DNA from: Actinomycetes bacterium
GTDB taxonomy: Bacteria > Actinomycetota > Actinomycetes > Mycobacteriales > Micromonosporaceae
Direction of reading: 5' to 3'
Length of the DNA stretch: 29,477 nucleotides
NCBI GenBank assembly: GCA_021793335.1
Contig: JAJYSW010000005.1
Span: forward strand, 1-29,477
Shown here: piece by piece, positions 1-7,689 of the stretch
How positions within the stretch are numbered: the stretch's first letter is position 1
How the letters are laid out: every line of letters begins with the position of its first letter
Notes under the pieces: generated by a model
The model's input: the letters and a program-made list of their open reading frames with translations, nothing else
Databases searched by the model: none
Told to the model about the DNA's origin: nothing
Translations under genes and position numbers: made by a program

Positions 1-156
1 TACAGCACCGGCACTAACAGCACGAACTGCGTCGAGGCCCGTACCGCTACCGCTGGTTTCCAGGTCCGTGACTCGAAGCTCGGGCATGACTCCCCGATCT
101 TCGACCTCGCCGCCGCCGACTTCACAAGCCTGCTCCGCACAGCAAGCGCAAGCTAA
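1..156 (+). CDS. DUF397 domain protein, 3' end only
   Basis: Frame 1 is open from the left edge to a TAA at 154-156 and gives 51 residues. They show the typical end of a DUF397 protein: NCVEAR, then VRDSK, then SPIFDLAAADFTSLL. DUF397 proteins are short actinobacterial proteins that usually sit beside an XRE-type helix-turn-helix regulator in signalling pairs that affect development and antibiotic production. The N-terminal part and any partner regulator lie outside the window. Its biochemical function is not established. Two hairpins follow the stop codon. Confidence 0.85.
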   Translation, partial: YSTGTNSTNCVEARTATAGFQVRDSKLGHDSPIFDLAAADFTSLLRTASAS

Positions 157-175
157 AAGCCCCATAAACGCCACA

Positions 176-235
176 GGCTCCGACCACCGAACGGTCGGGG
201 CCCGTTTCAACCTGCTCCACCGTGTTTCCACGGTG
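176..235 (+). terminator. Two consecutive hairpins after the DUF397 gene
   Basis: The first hairpin pairs 176-185 with 193-202 (core CCGACC/GGTCGG, 7-nt loop). The second pairs CACCGTG at 218-224 with CACGGTG at 229-235 around a TTTC loop. They lie 20 and 62 nt after the stop. Neither has a clear T-run, so they may be GC-rich actinobacterial terminators. I see nothing else in 157-417. Confidence 0.4.
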
Positions 236-417
236 CCGGTCGGCCTCATCTTCTGCAACGGTCCAAGGCCCGGCTTGGAAAGCGTCTCATCGTTCCGTCT
301 CAGGTCTCGCGCTCATCCGATGCCAAAGGAATCTCATCGTGCGCTCTTGCATCGATATGCCGCCGAACGGCGCCCAGGACATATGCGACGAGGAGCACGT
401 CTCCCTTGAGCGAGGGA

Positions 418-873
418 TCAGGCCAACGGCAGTTTGTAGCCTTCGTGCGTTGCGAGGAAACCCAGCCGGACATAGAAGCGGTGTGCGTCCGAACGCTGCT
501 TATCCGATGTGAGCTGCACCAATACGCAGCCACGGTTGCGAGCCTCGTCGATGGCCCAGCGCACCAGGCGCTCACCGAGTCCGAGGTTCCGGGCCGCGCT
601 CGACACACGCACCCCCTCGATCTGCCCCCGCAGCGCTCCTTGTCGTGAAAGACCCGGGATCACCGACAGTTGCAGGGTGCCGATGACCTCGCCGTCGCGT
701 TCGGCCACCGCCAGGAACTCCGACGGGTCGGCATCGATCGACTCGAACGCCTTGCGATACGGCTCCAGATCACCGGGAGTCTCCCGGCTCGAACCCAGGT
801 CGTCGTCGGACAGCAACGCCACGATGGTCGGCAGGTCGGCCTCGCTTGCGCGGCGGATCTCGATGTCGGACAA
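418..873 (-). CDS. GNAT family N-acetyltransferase
   Basis: A 151-residue single-domain GNAT protein, the usual size for the family. It opens with SDIEIRRASEADLPTIVALL (beta1-alpha1). The FLAVAERDGEVIGTLQL segment is beta2-beta3. The acetyl-CoA loop region reads IEGVRVSSAARNLGLGERLV, with R-x-x-G-L-G standing for the Q/R-x-x-G-x-G/A motif. The C-terminal strand contains FYVRLGF. The TTG at 871-873 is chosen because an AGGGAG Shine-Dalgarno lies about 7 nt upstream; the frame stays open further but loses coding character. Such proteins acetylate amines of small molecules or protein N-termini; the substrate cannot be told. It is a single-gene unit, transcribed like the hem operon but separated from it by about 490 nt. 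Confidence 0.85.
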   Translation of the reverse strand: MSDIEIRRASEADLPTIVALLSDDDLGSSRETPGDLEPYRKAFESIDADPSEFLAVAERDGEVIGTLQLSVIPGLSRQGALRGQIEGVRVSSAARNLGLGERLVRWAIDEARNRGCVLVQLTSDKQRSDAHRFYVRLGFLATHEGYKLPLA

Positions 874-1361
874 CGTACACTCCCTCAGCCTGAGATGACG
901 TGACCATGCTAGCGGGCCGGGCCGAGGCCCCGCCGGTAGTGGACGGCGCAGGAAAGCCGGCCGAAGACCTTGCCGCCACGGTAAGTGCATTCTGGACATT
1001 GTTGAGCGGCATGTCGGTGAACCGGGCCCCACGGCGCTGTCCACGACGCTGTCCACAGCGCTATGGGGCTCACCGCTGCGAAAAAGCCTCCGATGCCGAG
1101 CGCACAACGCGAGTGAAGCCTACAGGCGAAACGCGGTACGGCCCCGGCGAGGACACAGAGGACTCACTGTGCCATCGATGCCCTCTGCTCCGAAACCCAG
1201 GTCCCCCAGGTCATTCACCCGGCCGCCCGGCAACGAAGGTCATCTGGCAGTACGAACGCTTCAACCGCGCCGCTGAGACGGATTCCGGCAGTGCCCCACT
1301 CGCCGCTCGGCCACGGTCCAATGCTCGCCGCCCATGCCCCGGCCATATGGCCGATCGGCGC
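874..1361. other. Intergenic region between hemB and the GNAT gene
   Basis: No convincing gene is present on either strand; the open frames here have no coding-like third-position pattern or recognisable product. It contains an imperfect long hairpin at 1026-1069, and a 14-bp palindrome CGGCCATATGGCCG at 1340-1353 just after the hemB stop. A possible minus-strand -10 box (TAGCAT read on the minus strand, 906-911) could serve the GNAT gene. Confidence 0.6.
1026..1069. repeat. Imperfect inverted repeat with internal direct repeat
   Basis: GCCCCA at 1026-1031 pairs with TGGGGC at 1064-1069, and GCGCTGT at 1034-1040 pairs with ACAGCGC at 1055-1061, with a 2x2 internal mismatch between them. The left arm and the loop carry two copies of CGCTGTCCAC spaced 12 nt apart. 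There is no T-run on either strand. It may be a terminator for read-through from hemB or a repeat element. Confidence 0.4.
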
Positions 1362-2351
1362 TCAGTCGAGCAACCGCGCGGCGTCGATCGCGGCATAGGT
1401 GGCGATGATGCCCGCCCCGGCCCGTTTGATGCTCGTCAGGCTCTCCAGGATCGCCGCATCGCGATCGATCCAGCCGCGCTCGGCCGCCGCCACGAGCTGC
1501 GCGTACTCCCCCGAGATGTGATAGGCCGCCACCGGAACCGGAGCATGGTCCGCCGCCGCCCGAACGATGTCCAGATACGGCAGCGCGGGCTTCACCATCA
1601 CGATGTCGGCGCCTTCGGCCACGTCGAGCTCGATCTCCCGCAGCGCCTCGGTCGCGTTCGGCGCGTCCTGCTGGTACGTGCGCCGGTCCCCCTGCAACTG
1701 GGATTCGACGGCGTCGCGGAACGGCCCGTAGAAGGCGCTCGCGTACTTCGCGGCGTACGCGAGCAGACCGGTCTCCGTGTGGCCGGTCTGGTCGAGCGCC
1801 GCCCGCACGTAGCCGATCTGGCCGTCCATCATCCCCGAGGCTCCCAGCAGGTCGGCCCCGGCTTCGGCCAGGCGCTCGCCCATCTCGGCGTAGCGTTCGA
1901 GGGTGGCATCGTTGTCGACCGCGCCCTCATCGGTCAGGACGCCGCAGTGCCCGTGGTCGGTGAACTCGTCCAAGCACAGGTCCGGGACGAGTACGAGGTC
2001 CTCACCGATCTCATCGCGGATCGCCCTGGTGGTGACGTTGAGAATGCCGTCCGGATCGGTCGCCGCCGAACCGGTCGCGTCCCGCCGTTCGGGGATGCCG
2101 AAGGGCATGAGCCCGCCGATCCCGGCCTGGTGGGCCTCGACGGCGAGTTTGCGGGCCGAGGCCACCGTGTGCTGCCACACGCCCGGCATGGAGGCGATCG
2201 GCCGCGGCTCGTCCAGGCCCTCCTTGACGAACAGCGGCAGGACCAGATCCGCCGGGTGCACACGGGTCTCGGCCACCAGACGGCGAACGGCCGCAGTGCG
2301 GCGCAGCCTCCGGGGACGGATCGTCGGGAAGGCGTTCTCCTTGCGCGGCAC
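1362..2351 (-). CDS. hemB: Delta-aminolevulinic acid dehydratase (porphobilinogen synthase)
   Basis: HemB condenses two molecules of 5-aminolevulinate into porphobilinogen in the cytosol. The 329-residue protein has the normal family length. The Schiff-base lysines are in AAKYASAFYGPFRDA (about residue 202) and MVKPALPYLD (about residue 254). The metal site reads DLCLDEFTDHGHCG, so the middle cysteine of the classical zinc triad is Asp, the form I recall from actinobacteria. The GTG at 2349-2351 is chosen over the ATG at 2358-2360. An AAGGAG lies 9 nt before the GTG but touches the ATG directly, too close for initiation. It is the last gene of the rex-hemA-hemC-hemD-hemB operon and starts 22 nt after the preceding stop. 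Confidence 0.96.
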   Translation of the reverse strand: MPRKENAFPTIRPRRLRRTAAVRRLVAETRVHPADLVLPLFVKEGLDEPRPIASMPGVWQHTVASARKLAVEAHQAGIGGLMPFGIPERRDATGSAATDPDGILNVTTRAIRDEIGEDLVLVPDLCLDEFTDHGHCGVLTDEGAVDNDATLERYAEMGERLAEAGADLLGASGMMDGQIGYVRAALDQTGHTETGLLAYAAKYASAFYGPFRDAVESQLQGDRRTYQQDAPNATEALREIELDVAEGADIVMVKPALPYLDIVRAAADHAPVPVAAYHISGEYAQLVAAAERGWIDRDAAILESLTSIKRAGAGIIATYAAIDAARLLD

Positions 2352-2373
2352 TGCGGCCATCTCCTTAACGGCG

Positions 2374-3954
2374 TTAACGGAACCGCAACGCGGTGGGGCC
2401 TTGCACCTTCTGGCCGCGCCGGGTCTTGATGGGCCCTTCGGCGAGGCGCTTGCGCAGCTCCACGGCGTATTCGGCGAGCGATTCGATCAGGTCGGGCACC
2501 GAGGCGATCTCGGGCCTGGCGTCGACGCGCAGCCCGAACTCGATCGCGGTGTCCGAGGTGTGCGGCCCGATGCAGGCCACGACGGTCCGCTGGTGCGGCT
2601 TGCCGGCGATGCCGACGAGGTTGCGCACCGTCGAGGACGAGGTGAACAGGACCGCGTCGAAACCGCCGGACTTGATGGCGTCGCGGATCTCGGCCGCCGG
2701 AGGCGAGGCGCGCACCGTCCGGTAGGCGGTGACGTCGTCGACCTCCCAACCGCGTTCGGTCAGCCCGGCGACGAGGGTCTCGGTGGCGATGTCGGCGCGC
2801 GGCAGCAGGATGCGGCCGACCATGTCCAGGACCGGGTCGTGCGGCGGGAAGACTTCGAGCAGCCCCTCGGAGGTCTGCTGGTTCCCCGGAAGGAGCTCGG
2901 GCTCGATGCCGAACTCGCGGACCTTGTCCGCGGTGGCCTCGCCGATGCAGGCGATCTTGATGCCGCCGAAGGCGCGCGCGTCGAGGCCGTGCTCCTTGAA
3001 CTTCTCCCAGATCGCCTTGACGGAATTCTGCGAGGTGAACACGATCCACGCATAGCGGCCGTCGACCAGGCCCTTGATGGACCGTTCCATCTGGGCCGGG
3101 GTGCGCGGCGGCTCGACCGCTATGGTCGGCACCTCGCACGGGATGGCCCCGTAGGCGCGCAGGCGCTCGGACATGACGCCGGCCTGCTCCTTGGTGCGCG
3201 GGATGAGGACCTTCCAGCCGTAGAGCGGGCGCGATTCCCACCAGGCCAGTTCGTGCCGTTCCTCGACGCCGGGCCCGATGGTGAGGACGACCTGACCGGC
3301 GTAGCCGAGCGCGGCCTCCACGAACGTGTCCACCGACGAGGTGGTGGTGTACTCGGTCTCGCCGGTGGCATCGCCGGTGACGGCCACGGCGGTCTCGCCG
3401 GAGACGCCGCCGGCGAGCAGGATGTCGCGCAGGCTGGACAGGTCGGAGACGTCGGCGGTGACGGTCAGGCTGCCGCGCTTGACGGCGTCGGCGAGGGCCT
3501 GCGGCTCCAGGGAGGCGATGTCGTCGATGTCGATGACGGTGCGGACCTCGCCGGGCGGCATGCCGGCGTACACGGCGACGGCTTGGGCGTGACTCATGCC
3601 GGGGATGACCTCGAAGCGGGCCTGCTCGGCGGAGGCGGCCTTGATCTCGGCCTTGGCGAGGCGGTTCGGATAGGCGTCACCGACGACGAGACGGGCGATG
3701 TTCTCGCCTTCGCGCGCGGCGGCGGCCATGAGCTTGCCCTGATCGCTCGGGGAGTTCTCGATCAGTTTGATCTTTCCTTCATCGCCGGCGATCTCCTTGG
3801 CGGCCTCGATCAGCGACTGCGGCAAGGACCGGTCGTAGTAGACGCGGTCGGCCTCGCTGATCGCGTCGAGGGCGCGCTTGGTCAGCAGTCCCGGATCGCC
3901 TGGGCCGGTCCCGACGAATCGCACGCGGCCTACCAGCTTACGGGCACCGGTCAT
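2374..3954 (-). CDS. hemD: Uroporphyrinogen-III synthase fused to a degenerate SUMT-like methyltransferase domain
   Basis: A 526-residue two-domain protein. Residues about 10-245 resemble CobA/SUMT: they open with VRFVGTGPGDPGLLTKRA and AISEADRVYYD, and include EVIPGMSHAQAVAVYAGMP. The SUMT motif around GGDP-x-x-x-GRGGEE is replaced by VVGDAYPNRLAKAEIKAA, so SAM methylation is doubtful. Residues about 255-505 are HemD, which closes and inverts ring D of hydroxymethylbilane; visible pieces are VLIPRTKEQAG, WIVFTSQNSVKAIW, IACIGEATADKVREFG and VLFTSSSTVRNLV. The ATG at 3952-3954 is preferred over the GTG 6 nt upstream because GGAG lies 5 nt before the ATG. This fusion is usual for the hem operon of actinobacteria. 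HemD activity is the secure call. Confidence 0.92.
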   Translation of the reverse strand: MTGARKLVGRVRFVGTGPGDPGLLTKRALDAISEADRVYYDRSLPQSLIEAAKEIAGDEGKIKLIENSPSDQGKLMAAAAREGENIARLVVGDAYPNRLAKAEIKAASAEQARFEVIPGMSHAQAVAVYAGMPPGEVRTVIDIDDIASLEPQALADAVKRGSLTVTADVSDLSSLRDILLAGGVSGETAVAVTGDATGETEYTTTSSVDTFVEAALGYAGQVVLTIGPGVEERHELAWWESRPLYGWKVLIPRTKEQAGVMSERLRAYGAIPCEVPTIAVEPPRTPAQMERSIKGLVDGRYAWIVFTSQNSVKAIWEKFKEHGLDARAFGGIKIACIGEATADKVREFGIEPELLPGNQQTSEGLLEVFPPHDPVLDMVGRILLPRADIATETLVAGLTERGWEVDDVTAYRTVRASPPAAEIRDAIKSGGFDAVLFTSSSTVRNLVGIAGKPHQRTVVACIGPHTSDTAIEFGLRVDARPEIASVPDLIESLAEYAVELRKRLAEGPIKTRRGQKVQGPTALRFR

Positions 3955-3980
3955 GTTCACTCCATCAACAATCGTCTGCG

Positions 3981-4913
3981 CTATGAATTGGACTTCAACA
4001 GTTGCTCGGCACCGTTCGCGATCAGCTCTTCGGCCATCGCTCTCCCGACCGCTGCGGCCTCGTTCACGAGGTCGTCCTCGTTGAGTTCGGCGGTGGTCGA
4101 GAGTCTCTCGGTGACGCTGCCGTCAGCGGCGAACACCGACCCCCGCAGATACAGGTCGACCTTGCCGGACTCAGCGCCTTCGGCGACATCGGCGAGCGCG
4201 GCGACTGGCGCGCTGCATCCCGCTTTGAGTCGTTCGAGGATGGCCCGCTCAGCAGCGACCGCGGCATGTGAGTACCGGTCGTTGAGCATACTCGAAATCC
4301 GCGCAGATGTCTTGTCTGATTTGCGGCATTCTACCGCTAGTGCCCCTTGTGCGGGGGCTGGGAGCATCACCAGCGGGTCGAGATATTGGCTGATCTCACC
4401 CTCGCGGCCGACGCGGTGCATGCCCGCGGCGGCCAGGACGACCGCATCGAGGTCGTCCTCGGTCCGCCGGATGCGGGTATCGATGTTGCCGCGGATCGGC
4501 ACGACCTCGAAGCCGCGGCCGAGCGCGAGCAGCTGCGCGATGCGCCGCGGCGAACCGGTGCCGATCCGCGCTCCCGGCCCCAGCTCGTCGAGCGACTTCC
4601 CGCCTCGGGAGACGAGCACGTCGCGCGGGTCGGCCCGCGGCGGGGCGGCGATGACCAAGTGCTCCGGCTGAGCGGTCGGCAGGTCCTTGAACGAGTGGAC
4701 CGCGATGTCGATGGTCCCCCGGTCGAGCTCCTCGCGCAACTGGTTGACGAAGACGCCCACGCCGAGGCGGGCGACCGGGACGGTCGTGCCGTCGCCGATG
4801 GTCTTGATCCCGACGATCTCGACCTCTTCACCGGAGACTCGGGTGATCTCCTGTGCGACGAGTCCGGTCTGCGCCATGGCGAGCGCCGACTCCCGGGTAC
4901 CGATACGGATCAC
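3981..4913 (-). CDS. hemC: Porphobilinogen deaminase (hydroxymethylbilane synthase)
   Basis: HemC polymerises four porphobilinogens into hydroxymethylbilane on a covalent dipyrromethane cofactor. The 310-residue protein has the family length. Motifs are IRIGTRESALAMAQT at the N-terminus, DIAVHSFKDLP, IGTGSPRRIAQLLAL, RGNIDTRIRR, and LPAPAQGALAVECR. The cofactor cysteine is in LKAGCSAPVAALA at about residue 233. The GTG start at 4911-4913 overlaps the hemA stop in a 4-bp GTGA junction, which suggests translational coupling, with GGAAGG a short way upstream. The next gene, the hemD fusion, starts 26 nt after the hemC stop. Confidence 0.97.
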   Translation of the reverse strand: MIRIGTRESALAMAQTGLVAQEITRVSGEEVEIVGIKTIGDGTTVPVARLGVGVFVNQLREELDRGTIDIAVHSFKDLPTAQPEHLVIAAPPRADPRDVLVSRGGKSLDELGPGARIGTGSPRRIAQLLALGRGFEVVPIRGNIDTRIRRTEDDLDAVVLAAAGMHRVGREGEISQYLDPLVMLPAPAQGALAVECRKSDKTSARISSMLNDRYSHAAVAAERAILERLKAGCSAPVAALADVAEGAESGKVDLYLRGSVFAADGSVTERLSTTAELNEDDLVNEAAAVGRAMAEELIANGAEQLLKSNS

Positions 4914-6304
4914 TTGGTGTCACCTTCCGGCTTGATCTTCAAGGCTTCAGCGAGGGCGGTATCGCCGGGTTCCGCGAGCACACCGGGCGTGAGCGCGAAC
5001 AGCTCGCGCAGCGCCTTGGCGTAGTCGGGGGCGCCCGGCCGACCGGCGAGCTCGCGAACTCGGACGGTCGGCTCGTGCAGCAGCCGCTGCACGACGCGGT
5101 GGACGGTCCGGGCCACTTCGGCGCGCTGCTCGTCGGTGAAGTCGCCGCGGCGGGCGACTCGGGCGAGCTCGGTCTCGACGATGTCGGCGGCGGTGGCCCG
5201 CAGGGCCGCGACGGTGGGCGTGACGGCGGCGGCCCGCAGGCTCTCGCCGTACGCCTGGATCTCCTCGGCGATGAGCCGTTCGACCTCGGCGATGGCCTCG
5301 GTCCCGGCCACGGCGGCCTCGGAGCGCTGGATCTCGGCGATGTCGATGACGGTGACGCCGTCGAGCGAGGCGACCTCCTCGGCGACGTCGCGGGGCAGCG
5401 CGAGGTCGCAGACGACCAGGCGCGAGCGGCGGGAGGCGAGCGCGGCGGCCTCGATGACGGGCCGGGGCGCGGCGGTGGCGCACACCAGGAGGTCCACGCC
5501 GGAGGCCAGGCCCGTGAGGTCGGTGTAATCGGCTGCGGACGCGCCGTGCTCGGCGGCGAGGCGGTGCGCCTTGTCCCGGTCGCGGTTGGCGACGGCGAGC
5601 GTCGCCGTGCGGGCGCGCGCGAGCGTGGCGGTGGCCAGTCCGCCCATGGCTCCGGCGCCGACGACGGCGGCGTCGACGTCGCTCAAGGGCCTGTCGAGCG
5701 CGGTCTCGGCGAGGCCGAGGGCGGCGGTGACGATCGAGGGCGCGGCGGCGTCGACGTCGGTCTCGGCGTGGACGCGCTTGCCGACGCGCAGGGCCTGCTG
5801 GAACAGTTCGTGCAGGTGCCGGCCGACATGATCGGCCTCCCGGGCGGTCTCGTAAGCGTCGCGCAGCTGCCCGAGGATCTGGGGTTCGCCGGCGACGAGG
5901 GAGTCGAGCCCCGCCGCGACGCGGAAGGTGTGGGCGACGGCGTCGGCGCCGTGGCGGACGTAGCCGCAGGAGGCGAAGTCGAAGGCGTTCTCGGCCTCGG
6001 CACGGCCCGCACTGCCGACGGAGCCGTCCGTCAGCGCGGCGGCGACGTTCGCGGAGCCCGCCGCGGGCATGCCCCAGATGTCGTGGAGTTCGTCGACGAT
6101 GGCGGACAGGGCGCCGTGGAAACCGGCCGCGGCGGCGTAGACCTCGACGCGGTTGCAGGTCGAGAGGACCACGATCTCGTGGACTTCGCCGCCCGTCAGG
6201 AGCCGCTGCGCCAGCCGTGCGCCCGCCTCGGCGTCCACCGAGAGCCGTTCCAGGGTCTCCACCGCGGCACTGCGGTGCGAGATACCGACTACCAGGAGGT
6301 TCAC
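4910..6304 (-). CDS. hemA: Glutamyl-tRNA reductase
   Basis: HemA reduces glutamyl-tRNA(Glu) to glutamate-1-semialdehyde with NADPH, the committed step of C5-pathway tetrapyrrole synthesis. The protein has 464 residues. The N-terminus NLLVVGISHRSAAVETLERL carries the GxSHxxA signature. The catalytic cysteine is C50 in VVLSTCNRVEVYA. The tRNA-binding part includes GEPQILGQLRDAYETA, and the NADPH fold has VVGAGAMGGLAT. The C-terminal helical dimerisation domain is present. The GTG at 6302-6304 fits the family N-terminus and overlaps the rex stop by 4 bp (GTGA). The aminomutase for the next step (hemL) is not in the window. Confidence 0.97.
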   Translation of the reverse strand: MNLLVVGISHRSAAVETLERLSVDAEAGARLAQRLLTGGEVHEIVVLSTCNRVEVYAAAAGFHGALSAIVDELHDIWGMPAAGSANVAAALTDGSVGSAGRAEAENAFDFASCGYVRHGADAVAHTFRVAAGLDSLVAGEPQILGQLRDAYETAREADHVGRHLHELFQQALRVGKRVHAETDVDAAAPSIVTAALGLAETALDRPLSDVDAAVVGAGAMGGLATATLARARTATLAVANRDRDKAHRLAAEHGASAADYTDLTGLASGVDLLVCATAAPRPVIEAAALASRRSRLVVCDLALPRDVAEEVASLDGVTVIDIAEIQRSEAAVAGTEAIAEVERLIAEEIQAYGESLRAAAVTPTVAALRATAADIVETELARVARRGDFTDEQRAEVARTVHRVVQRLLHEPTVRVRELAGRPGAPDYAKALRELFALTPGVLAEPGDTALAEALKIKPEGDTK

Positions 6305-7014
6305 TTCACCGTTCCCGTCTCTTGACGCCGCAGCGTCTTGTGGTGTTCGTGGAATGACAGGATCTGCAACTCGACGGCCAGGTCGACTTTGCGGACCACC
6401 ACGCCCTCCGGCACGGCGAGCACGCATGGCGCGAAGTTGAGAATGCTGGTGACTCCAGCATGTACGAGGAGATCGGCCACATGTTGGGCGGCCGTTTCCG
6501 GTGTGGCGATCACCCCTATGTTGATGCCTTTGTCACGGACCGCCCCGGCCAGGTGGGCGACGTCGCGCACGGTCAGGCCGTCCAGTTCCCTCCCTATGAT
6601 GCCCGGGTCGGCGTCGAAGAGGCCAACGATGTCGAAGCCGCGTTCGGAGAATCCGGGGTAGCGGGAGAGGGCCTGCCCCAGGTGGCCGAGGCCGATGATG
6701 GCGACGCGGGAGTCCTTGGTGAGGCCGAGCACGCCGGCGATGTAGGCGGCGAGCGCGCCCACGTTGTAGCCGACGCCGCGCATGCCGGTGGCCCCCAGCT
6801 GGGACAGGTCCTTGCGGAGCATCGCGGAGTTGACGCCGGTGGCGGAGGCGAGGCTCTCCGAGGAGACGGTGTCGACGCCGGAGTCGGTGAGGGCGGTGAG
6901 GGCGCGGAGGTACTCGGGCAGACGCCTGACGGTGGCCGCCGGTAGGTCGGCGGCCATGGCGGAGTGCGGGTGGACGGGGGCTTGTTGGTCGATGCCTTCG
7001 CCGGTGGTCGTCAA
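6301..7014 (-). CDS. rex: Redox-sensing transcriptional repressor Rex
   Basis: Rex binds DNA when NADH is low and releases it when the NADH/NAD+ ratio rises. It controls respiratory and heme genes in actinobacteria. The product has about 237 residues: a winged helix (about 25-90, with TVRRLPEYLRALTAL, LRKDLSQLGATGMRGVGY) and a Rossmann domain with the NAD motif GLGHLG at 108-113. Further family pieces are GFDIVGLFDADP and ILNFAP. The TTG at 7012-7014 is chosen because GGAG lies 5 nt upstream; the ATG at codon 20 is an alternative. That GGAG lies in a small hairpin (7016-7030). Rex heads the hem operon and overlaps hemA by 4 bp. No full Rex operator was found upstream, only a weak half-site. 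Confidence 0.95.
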   Translation of the reverse strand: MTTTGEGIDQQAPVHPHSAMAADLPAATVRRLPEYLRALTALTDSGVDTVSSESLASATGVNSAMLRKDLSQLGATGMRGVGYNVGALAAYIAGVLGLTKDSRVAIIGLGHLGQALSRYPGFSERGFDIVGLFDADPGIIGRELDGLTVRDVAHLAGAVRDKGINIGVIATPETAAQHVADLLVHAGVTSILNFAPCVLAVPEGVVVRKVDLAVELQILSFHEHHKTLRRQETGTVK

Positions 7015-7015
7015 T

Positions 7016-7030
7016 GAAACTCCAGGTTTC
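7016..7030 (-). promoter_or_regulatory. Small hairpin holding the rex ribosome-binding site
   Basis: On the minus strand GAAAC (7026-7030) and GTTTC (7016-7020) can pair around the loop CTGGA. Most of the GGAG Shine-Dalgarno lies in this loop, directly before the TTG start. With a five-base-pair stem the structure is weak, and any control role is an inference. Confidence 0.3.
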
Positions 7031-7300
7031 TCGCCGCCTGTGTCATTACATGCGCCGTCGCGTTCGCATCGCGTGTGCCGCCGTCCGTTCACCGCGGCGT
7101 TCGCCGTCGCCTCGGCTGTGGCCGAAGTCTCCGCCGGTGCGGTGCGCAGCGCTTGTGAGTTACTCAGCTTAGGACCTCGACCGCGAGCGGCTGCGCAGAG
7201 GCGGCGTCGGCCGCCCGGAACGATCACAGCGGATGCGCAGGGGTCGGGCCCCGGTCGCTCGGCTCGGCCTCGGGGTCGGCGCGGGGCGGGGGAGGCTCGG

Positions 7301-7392
7301 GGCTACTTGCCGGACGTCCGATCCGGTACACCCCCGTAACGCTGAGCAGCACCCAGCTGTACCGAACCGATCGGTTCGCCCGGCAAGTAGCC
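7301..7392. repeat. 92-nt nested inverted repeat
   Basis: Outer arms of 13 bp are perfect: 7301-7313 against 7380-7392 (GGCTACTTGCCGG). Inside them CGGTACA at 7324-7330 pairs with TGTACCG at 7358-7364. Two further perfect palindromes flank the inner stem: CGGACGTCCG at 7311-7320 and CGAACCGATCGGTTCG at 7363-7378. The element covers the stop codon of the glutaredoxin-like gene and lies about 290 nt upstream of rex. There is no T-run on either side, so a plain terminator is not certain. It could also be an operator cluster, a structured RNA or a small repeat element. Confidence 0.75.
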
Positions 7393-7689
7393 TTCGTCAC
7401 TATTTTGCCCTGAATCGAGGCAGATGCCCGCTAATCGGGATTCTTCGGCGCGTCCCGCGCCCAGGTCGCGTTCGAGCCGCTCGACGTCGACGTCCCAGTA
7501 GCCGTGCTCCCTGCCGTCGAGCAGCACGACCGGCAGCCGGTCGCCGTACTCGCGGGCCAGCTCGGGGTCGTCGGCCACGTCGACCTCGGCCCATGCCACA
7601 CCCGTCCGGCGCGCCACCGCGTCGAGGTCGGCCCTCGCCCGAACGCACAAATAGCAGTCCTTTGTGGTCAACAGAGTCAGCCTGCTCAC
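7303..7689 (-). CDS. Glutaredoxin-family protein with an unusual C-terminal tail
   Basis: The first ~78 residues are a small thioredoxin-fold protein of the DUF836/glutaredoxin-like type: MSRLTLLTTKDCYLCVRA with the redox pair C-Y-L-C, then EVDVADDPELAREYGDRLPVVLLDG (cis-Pro in RLPVVLL) and YWDVDVERLERDL. Such proteins often stand beside the hemA cluster in actinobacteria and are thought to be thiol-disulfide oxidoreductases. The GTG start at 7687-7689 has a G-rich stretch (GGGGGCGGG) but no classical Shine-Dalgarno. The last ~50 residues have no counterpart that I recognise and are encoded in sequence that includes the nested inverted repeat at 7301-7392. The tail may come from loss of an earlier stop codon. 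Confidence 0.8.
   Translation of the reverse strand: MSRLTLLTTKDCYLCVRARADLDAVARRTGVAWAEVDVADDPELAREYGDRLPVVLLDGREHGYWDVDVERLERDLGAGRAEESRLAGICLDSGQNSDEGYLPGEPIGSVQLGAAQRYGGVPDRTSGK

Noticed and set aside
1340..1353. CGGCCATATGGCCG palindrome as hemB terminator.
   Set aside because: It has no hairpin loop of useful size and no T-run; too short to call.
2358..2360. ATG as hemB start.
   Set aside because: Its Shine-Dalgarno would touch the start codon; the GTG three codons later is spaced correctly.
900..4671. Very long plus-strand open frames (509 and 922 codons) opposite hemB, hemD and hemC.
   Set aside because: They mirror real minus-strand genes with strong motifs; in high-GC DNA the antisense frame often stays open.
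7153..7170. TTGTGAGTTACTCAGC as a Rex operator upstream of rex.
   Set aside because: Only one half (TTGTGA) fits the TTGTGA-N6-TCACAA type; the other half is missing. The 11-bp palindrome TGAGTTACTCA here is of unknown meaning.
7334..7339. CGTAAC as a second BldN-type -35 box.
   Set aside because: No CGT-type -10 lies 16-17 bp downstream, and it sits in the loop of the nested inverted repeat.
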